From the NCBI GenBank assembly GCA_963819855.1, contig CAWFYC010000020.1, positions 372,001 to 436,000 of the forward strand: 64,000 bases of DNA. Reading direction: 5' to 3'. Below the pieces are notes generated by a model. The model was not told the origin of the DNA and made no database searches. It was given only the letters and a program-made list of their open reading frames with translations. Of this stretch, positions 60,275-64,000 are shown piece after piece (positions within the stretch are counted from its first letter, which is position 1; each line of letters opens with the position of its first letter). The position numbers were made by a program, and so were the translations under genes. Source of the stretch: JAMXLO01 sp963819855. GTDB taxonomy: Bacteria; Pseudomonadota; Alphaproteobacteria; Acetobacterales; Acetobacteraceae.

Positions 60275-60556
60275 TTAGCGGAGTTCGACGTCTTCCCAGA
60301 ACCCGACGCGGTCCTTCACCTGGGCCAGCTTCGGCTGCGGCGCCTCGTAGATCCAGGCGTTACGCGCGTGGCGCACACCGTCGATCACCACGTCGTAGAA
60401 CTGCACGCCGTGCGGACACTCGAGATCGTGGTCGGTCTTCGCGGTCTTCTCCAGCCATTCCATGCGCACCGCAGAGACCGGGAAATACTGATAACCACCG
60501 GCTTCAACAATGTCGTCGCTGGCCGCGATCTGATGGCCGTCGAGGGTTGCCTTCAT
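60275..60556 (-). CDS. DUF427 domain protein
   Basis: A 93-residue protein matching DUF427 (MKATLDGHQIAASDDIVEAG, YYFPVSAV-like segment, TAKTDHDLECPHGVQFYDVVIDG, RNAWIYEAPQP). The family has no known function. The ATG 60556 start is set by GGAGGAACCGACG; the longer open frame upstream is unrelated. It is two bases from the end of the convergent crotonase gene and lies 209 bases from the divergently placed GMC gene. Confidence 0.85.
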   Translation of the reverse strand: MKATLDGHQIAASDDIVEAGGYQYFPVSAVRMEWLEKTAKTDHDLECPHGVQFYDVVIDGVRHARNAWIYEAPQPKLAQVKDRVGFWEDVELR

Positions 60557-60765
60557 CGTCGGTTCCTCCATGCAAGAGAGTTGGCTGGTCGAACAGCTAA
60601 TGCCGCGGGGCCGCGGAGACAACCCCCGGCTGGCAGCGGCGTCCGCTTGCAAACTCGTGGCGAAATCGGAATGGTAAACCAGTATTGCGACAGCAGCGCA
60701 AAGGCGAGACGCTGCCACGATGGACGCAAGTGTCCGGGGAACGTCGCAGAACAAAGGGGCCGTAG

Positions 60766-62343
60766 ATGAAGTATGACGTGGTGATCGTAGGCGGGGGAGC
60801 GGCCGGATCGGTGATGGCCGGAAGATTGGCGGCCAAGCCGCATCTGTCCGTGCTGTTGCTGGAAGCGGGGGCGGATTACCCTGATCCGGCCAATGTTCCG
60901 GACGAAATCAAGTTCGGCCACACGAGGTTTGCCGAGGCCCCGGACTCCCAGCACAACTGGGCCCTGCGGGGCACCATCACCGAGGAGCAAGGCGCAATCC
61001 ACGTGGCGCAGGGCAAGGTGATCGGGGGCGGGTCGTCCATTAACGGTCAGGCGATGCAACGAGGCTTTCCGGAGGATTTCGATTCCTGGGCGGCGCTCGG
61101 CAACGACGAATGGTCGTATGACAAGGTCCTGCCCCACTTCCGCAAGTCGGAGCGCGATCTCGACATTCAGGACAATTATTGTCACGGCTCGGACGGGCCG
61201 ATGCCGGTCAGGCGTCGTCAGTCAGGACCGTGGCCTGCCATCCAACAGGCATTCCATGCGGCCTGTTTGCAGGCCGGGTTCAGCACCACGAGCGATACCA
61301 ATGGCCTGCATCCTGCCGGCCTCGGCGTGTCGCCCTCGAACAACCTGGACGGCGTGCGGATGAGCACTGCCATGACGCATCTCAATCCGGTGCGCCACCA
61401 TCTGAACCTCACGGTGCGGGGCGGCGTGTTCGTACGCAAGATCACGATCGAGCATGGCAGGGCAGTCGGCGTGGAAGCCGAAAGCGGCGGGACGGTATTC
61501 CATGTCGCAGCGGACCGGGTGGTGCTGAGCGCCGGAGCGATCAGATCGCCCCATCTGCTGATGCTCTCGGGCATCGGCGCTGAGGACCAACTGCAGCAAT
61601 TCGGGATCCCAACGGTTTGTCATCTTCCCGGCGTGGGCACGAACCTGTGGAACCACCTCAGCGCCCAGACGACCTTCAAGGTAAAGGATGGCATCTCGCT
61701 GGCTGCGCATGTCGATGCTGCGCACTTTTGCCTGCACTACACCGCCGATGGATCGAGCGCGGTGAACGACATGGTGCTGAGGACCAGTACCGTCATCGAT
61801 GAACGGCGGGAGCGCATCCCCGGGGTCCGCACCAGGTACCTCAGCGGTGATGTTCCACCCGAGCAGGTGGCACGAATCTCGTGCACGCTCGGGCTGCCCG
61901 ACGGCGCCGGATACGTCAGACTGGCCGCGGCCGATCCCTCGACCCAGCCGTCCTTCAACTATCGTTATCTCCAGCATCCAAACGACATGCGACGGGTGAG
62001 GGAAGGTCTGCGGTTCGCGGTAAGGCTGCTGGAAAGGGACCCATACCGGGATGTGGTCGATCACCGGATCCACCCCACGGATGACGTTCTGGCCAGCAAC
62101 GACGCCTTGGACCTTTGGCTCCGCCAGACCGTGGGCTCGGCCAGGCACGTGTCCGGAACCTGCAAGATGGGACCGGACACGGATCCGATGGCGGTGGTCG
62201 ACCAGTACTGCCGCGTGAGGGGCGTCCGGGGTTTGTGGGTGGCGGACGCGGCGGTGATGCCGCGCATTCCGAGATCGGGGGGCGCCCATGCGACGGTGAT
62301 CATGATCGGCGAACGTGTCGTCGATTGGATTGCGGCGGGTTGA
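60766..62343 (+). CDS. GMC-family FAD oxidoreductase (choline dehydrogenase-like)
   Basis: A 525-residue flavoprotein that oxidises alcohols. The FAD dinucleotide motif is YDVVIVGGGAAGSVMAGRLA at the N-terminus, followed by QGKVIGGGSSINGQAMQRG (GMC signature 1), VVLSAGAIRSPHLLMLSGIG (signature 2) and the C-terminal active-site region ARHVSGTCKMG and RSGGAHATVIMIGERV, which hold the catalytic His pair. No signal peptide. Substrate is unknown; choline and other small alcohols are usual. ATG 60766 gives the standard start (MKYDVVIVG). Confidence 0.9.
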   Translation: MKYDVVIVGGGAAGSVMAGRLAAKPHLSVLLLEAGADYPDPANVPDEIKFGHTRFAEAPDSQHNWALRGTITEEQGAIHVAQGKVIGGGSSINGQAMQRGFPEDFDSWAALGNDEWSYDKVLPHFRKSERDLDIQDNYCHGSDGPMPVRRRQSGPWPAIQQAFHAACLQAGFSTTSDTNGLHPAGLGVSPSNNLDGVRMSTAMTHLNPVRHHLNLTVRGGVFVRKITIEHGRAVGVEAESGGTVFHVAADRVVLSAGAIRSPHLLMLSGIGAEDQLQQFGIPTVCHLPGVGTNLWNHLSAQTTFKVKDGISLAAHVDAAHFCLHYTADGSSAVNDMVLRTSTVIDERRERIPGVRTRYLSGDVPPEQVARISCTLGLPDGAGYVRLAAADPSTQPSFNYRYLQHPNDMRRVREGLRFAVRLLERDPYRDVVDHRIHPTDDVLASNDALDLWLRQTVGSARHVSGTCKMGPDTDPMAVVDQYCRVRGVRGLWVADAAVMPRIPRSGGAHATVIMIGERVVDWIAAG

Positions 62344-62568
62344 GTCCTCGCGCAAGCAGGAATGGACAAGTCAGCATCATGGCGACAACCGGTTCGGCGG
62401 AAGCTAACCGTTTCTCTATCAATCATGTTCCCGACGTAGCGCACGACAGTTCAATGGTCGTGCGTGATCGGAGCGCTATGAATGTGAATGGAGTCATATG
62501 CATCAATGAGGATCTTCGAAATGAATGGCATTGGCCGGCGAAGATCGGCCAGTCAAAGGAGACAGCAA

Positions 62569-62943
62569 ATGTATCCAACGCTCTATGTCGTGAGGGAAGG
62601 CGATACGCTTTCCGGGATCGCCCTCCACTTCTATGATAACGGAACAGAGCCATTTTGGCGTCGCATCTATAACGCCAACATGGCCGTGGTGGGCGACAAT
62701 CCGAATCTGATCCGGCCCGGTGAATGTCTCAGGATTCCATTTCCACCGACCCTACCCTGCCAGTACGTCGTGAAATACGGTGACACTCTGTCGGACATTG
62801 CTCTTCAGGTTTATGGCGATGGGACTGAACCGTGCTGGCGGACGATCTACGAAGCGAACAAAGACGTGATCGGGGCGAATCCGTATCAGGTCAATTCCGG
62901 GAAATGTCTCAATATTCCTGTGTATGATCGGGCGCAGCAATAG
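62569..62943 (+). CDS. LysM-repeat protein
   Basis: A 124-residue protein made almost wholly of two LysM-like domains, residues 5-56 (YVVREGDTLSGIALHFYDNG, then NPNLIRPGECLRIP) and 62-115 (YVVKYGDTLSDIALQVYGDG, then NPYQVNSGKCLNIP). LysM binds N-acetylglucosamine-containing polymers such as peptidoglycan. No signal peptide is seen, so export is uncertain. ATG 62569 has AAAGGAG upstream. The two repeats are about 50% identical, suggesting an internal duplication. Confidence 0.8.
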   Translation: MYPTLYVVREGDTLSGIALHFYDNGTEPFWRRIYNANMAVVGDNPNLIRPGECLRIPFPPTLPCQYVVKYGDTLSDIALQVYGDGTEPCWRTIYEANKDVIGANPYQVNSGKCLNIPVYDRAQQ

Positions 62944-63035
62944 CACTCGGCTCTGTCGACGCCTGGTGGGGTAGACCATCGTCTGCCCCGCCAGCGGCTT
63001 GATCTGCCGTCGCCTAGCCTCGATATTCAATTTGT

Positions 63036-63080
63036 TGGTCTGAGCGGCGGGATTTGAACCCCCGACCCCGCGTCCCCCAG
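63036..63080 (-). pseudogene. 3' part of a tRNA-Pro(GGG) gene
   Basis: On the minus strand the sequence runs CTGGGGG, four bases, GGGGTCG, then the T-arm GGGGGTTCAAATCCCGC and acceptor CGCTCAG with ACCA. It matches the anticodon-loop-to-CCA half of alphaproteobacterial tRNA-Pro(GGG) as I remember it. The 5' half and its acceptor strand (CTGAGCG) are not found upstream, so this is a fragment, as left when a mobile element integrates into or leaves a tRNA gene. Confidence 0.6.
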
Positions 63081-63220
63081 ACATGAAATAATGCAATGAT
63101 TTCAACGGCCGGTTTGCAGAATGCCGGGGATAATAGCCGCTGTGGTCGGTTGCGGTAGGGGGGTTTTGCAAATAGCGCGAACGCGCCGCCGCTGTCACTG
63201 GGAAGAGCAGGGCCGCATGC

Positions 63221-63636
63221 CTACCCGACTTCGCCGCCAAGCAATTGCCTGAGGGTCTCCGGCGACGCTACGCGGTAAGCGCCAGCCAGCACCGTGAGGT
63301 CGGTGTCACCACTCACCAGCAGCTCGGCGCGGCTGGCGATGGCGAGGTGCAGGAAAACTGCATCGTCACGGTCTCGGCACGCCGCCGACAGGACTGGCAG
63401 GGGCTGGGGGGGACGGCGATCTCGGCGAATGGCAAATAATCGGCCAGCAGGATTTCGCGTTCCATCGCATCGAGGCGAAATTTCGGGTAGCTCAGAACAC
63501 GTAGCAACTCGCCGGCGGTTTCACGGCAGACCACCGGGATTACGGCGCCGGAAGCCCAGGCCCGACCGAGCCAGGAAAGACGGCGGCTGAAGACCAGGGC
63601 AGAAGTGACGACATTGGTGTCGAAGACGGCCCGCAC
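63221..63636 (-). pseudogene. PIN-domain toxin, frameshifted in a homopolymer
   Basis: A PIN-family toxin of about 138 residues. The first half, MRAVFDTNVVTSALVFSRR through RLDAMEREILLADYLPFAE, has the N-terminal Asp. At the 7-C run near 63410 the frame changes: the second half is AACRDRDDAVFLHLAIASRA, then ELLVSGDTDLTVL with the further acidic residues, ending at TAG 63221-63223. One lost C would explain it. It follows the AbrB-type antitoxin gene on the same strand with 17 bases between. Confidence 0.75.
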
Positions 63637-63653
63637 TTGGGGCGTCGCTGCTA

Positions 63654-63887
63654 TCAGGATCGGCGACGTGCCCAGGAGATCGCATCGGCGACGTCCGCAT
63701 CGGCGATGCCAAGTTCGGACAACTTGCGCCGGACGGCATGAGCGGAGCCGATTCGCGCGGGTGTAAGGACAATCCGTCCATCGCCGATCTCAACATCAAA
63801 GTACGTCGGCGGCGTGTCCAAGCCCAGAGCGTCCAGAGCACGCTTGGGCAAGGTTAGTTGGTTCTTGGCTGTGAGCTTGGCGAGCAT
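63654..63887 (-). CDS. AbrB/SpoVT-type antitoxin
   Basis: A 77-residue protein with an AbrB swapped-hairpin DNA-binding domain at the N-terminus (MLAKLTAKNQLTLPKRALDA, then YFDVEIGDGRIVLTPARI) and a helical tail (AVRRKLSELGIADADVADAI) expected to bind the toxin. The start at ATG 63887 gives the usual MxxKLTxKNQLTLP beginning; no strong ribosome-binding site is seen. It is the antitoxin of the PIN toxin gene that follows. Confidence 0.8.
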   Translation of the reverse strand: MLAKLTAKNQLTLPKRALDALGLDTPPTYFDVEIGDGRIVLTPARIGSAHAVRRKLSELGIADADVADAISWARRRS

Positions 63888-64000
63888 GGGCGGAAAGTAA
63901 GGAAGTAAGGGGAAGGCCGCAAGGGTTGTCCGAGGATGTCCAGCACCTTGGCGTGACCTTCCTTCGCGCATGTCGGGCACCGATCGAAGGCAACGAACTT

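Noticed and set aside
62379..62636. Possible small gene starting ATG 62379 upstream of the LysM gene
   Set aside because: It runs out of frame through the start of the LysM gene and lacks a ribosome-binding site.
63854..64000. Minus-strand frame open to the window edge, reading KFVAFDRCPTCAKEGHAKVL
   Set aside because: It has a zinc-finger-like look but overlaps the antitoxin start and cannot be judged from 48 codons.

Overview
The window is high-GC DNA with the gene content of an aerobic, heterotrophic alphaproteobacterium. The best fit is Rhodospirillales/Acetobacteraceae: two proteins (4319-4948 and 17696-18373) resemble hypothetical families I associate with that group, start sites use strong GGAGG ribosome-binding sites plus frequent GTG starts and ATGA/GTGA overlaps, and a GTTC-N7-GTTC box of alphaproteobacterial LexA type is present. 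The taxonomic call is inference from gene content, not from a marker gene.

Layout. 0-5 kb: the C-terminal part of an RND efflux pump, a RatA/COQ10-like protein, a secreted hypothetical protein, and a lineage-type hypothetical gene whose start abuts a LexA-like box. 5-13.2 kb (minus strand): a TPR protein, a CUT1-type ABC importer (ATPase, two permeases, Tat-type binding protein) and a PcaB/fumarase-superfamily lyase; this stretch is full of single-base frameshifts. 13.2-17.6 kb: an island of mixed origin with a RES-domain remnant, DUF2867 gene, nucleotidyltransferase, GNAT acetyltransferase, a serine recombinase overlapping a GIY-YIG nuclease gene, two copies of a 15-bp direct repeat, and an IS remnant. 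17.7-28 kb: protocatechuate 3,4-dioxygenase (pcaHG), KDPGal aldolase/kinase (dgoA-dgoK), PutA, a transglutaminase-like protein, a dihydropyrimidinase and an amidohydrolase. 29.2-36.3 kb (plus strand): a three-domain FAD/2Fe-2S fusion oxidoreductase, a TauD-like dioxygenase, a D-aminopeptidase and an M20 deacylase, together suggesting use of amino-acid derivatives. 36.3-43.2 kb (minus): an SGNH/MBOAT acyl-transfer pair, an M20 carboxypeptidase, and an aromatic-acid-efflux type operon (HlyD, DUF1656, FUSC). 43.2-49.1 kb: lipoprotein, cupin, sulfurtransferase plus frameshifted cystathionine lyase, then an mntH-mntR-cyclase operon with a palindromic MntR-like box. 49.3-64 kb: a signal-less NMT1-like binding protein, a Lon-like protease operon, a block with phosphotriesterase-like, acyl-CoA dehydrogenase and BNR-repeat proteins, two toxin-antitoxin loci with frameshifted PIN toxins, a crotonase, a GMC oxidoreductase, a LysM protein and the 3' part of a tRNA-Pro gene.

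The main theme is peripheral catabolism (protocatechuate, galactonate derivatives, proline, D-amino-acid and opine-like compounds, pyrimidine-type amides) with matching transport. Single-base frameshifts occur in at least six genes. They cluster at 8-13 kb, are mostly +1 insertions in short runs, and leave the encoded residues conserved, so sequencing or assembly error is as likely as real gene decay.
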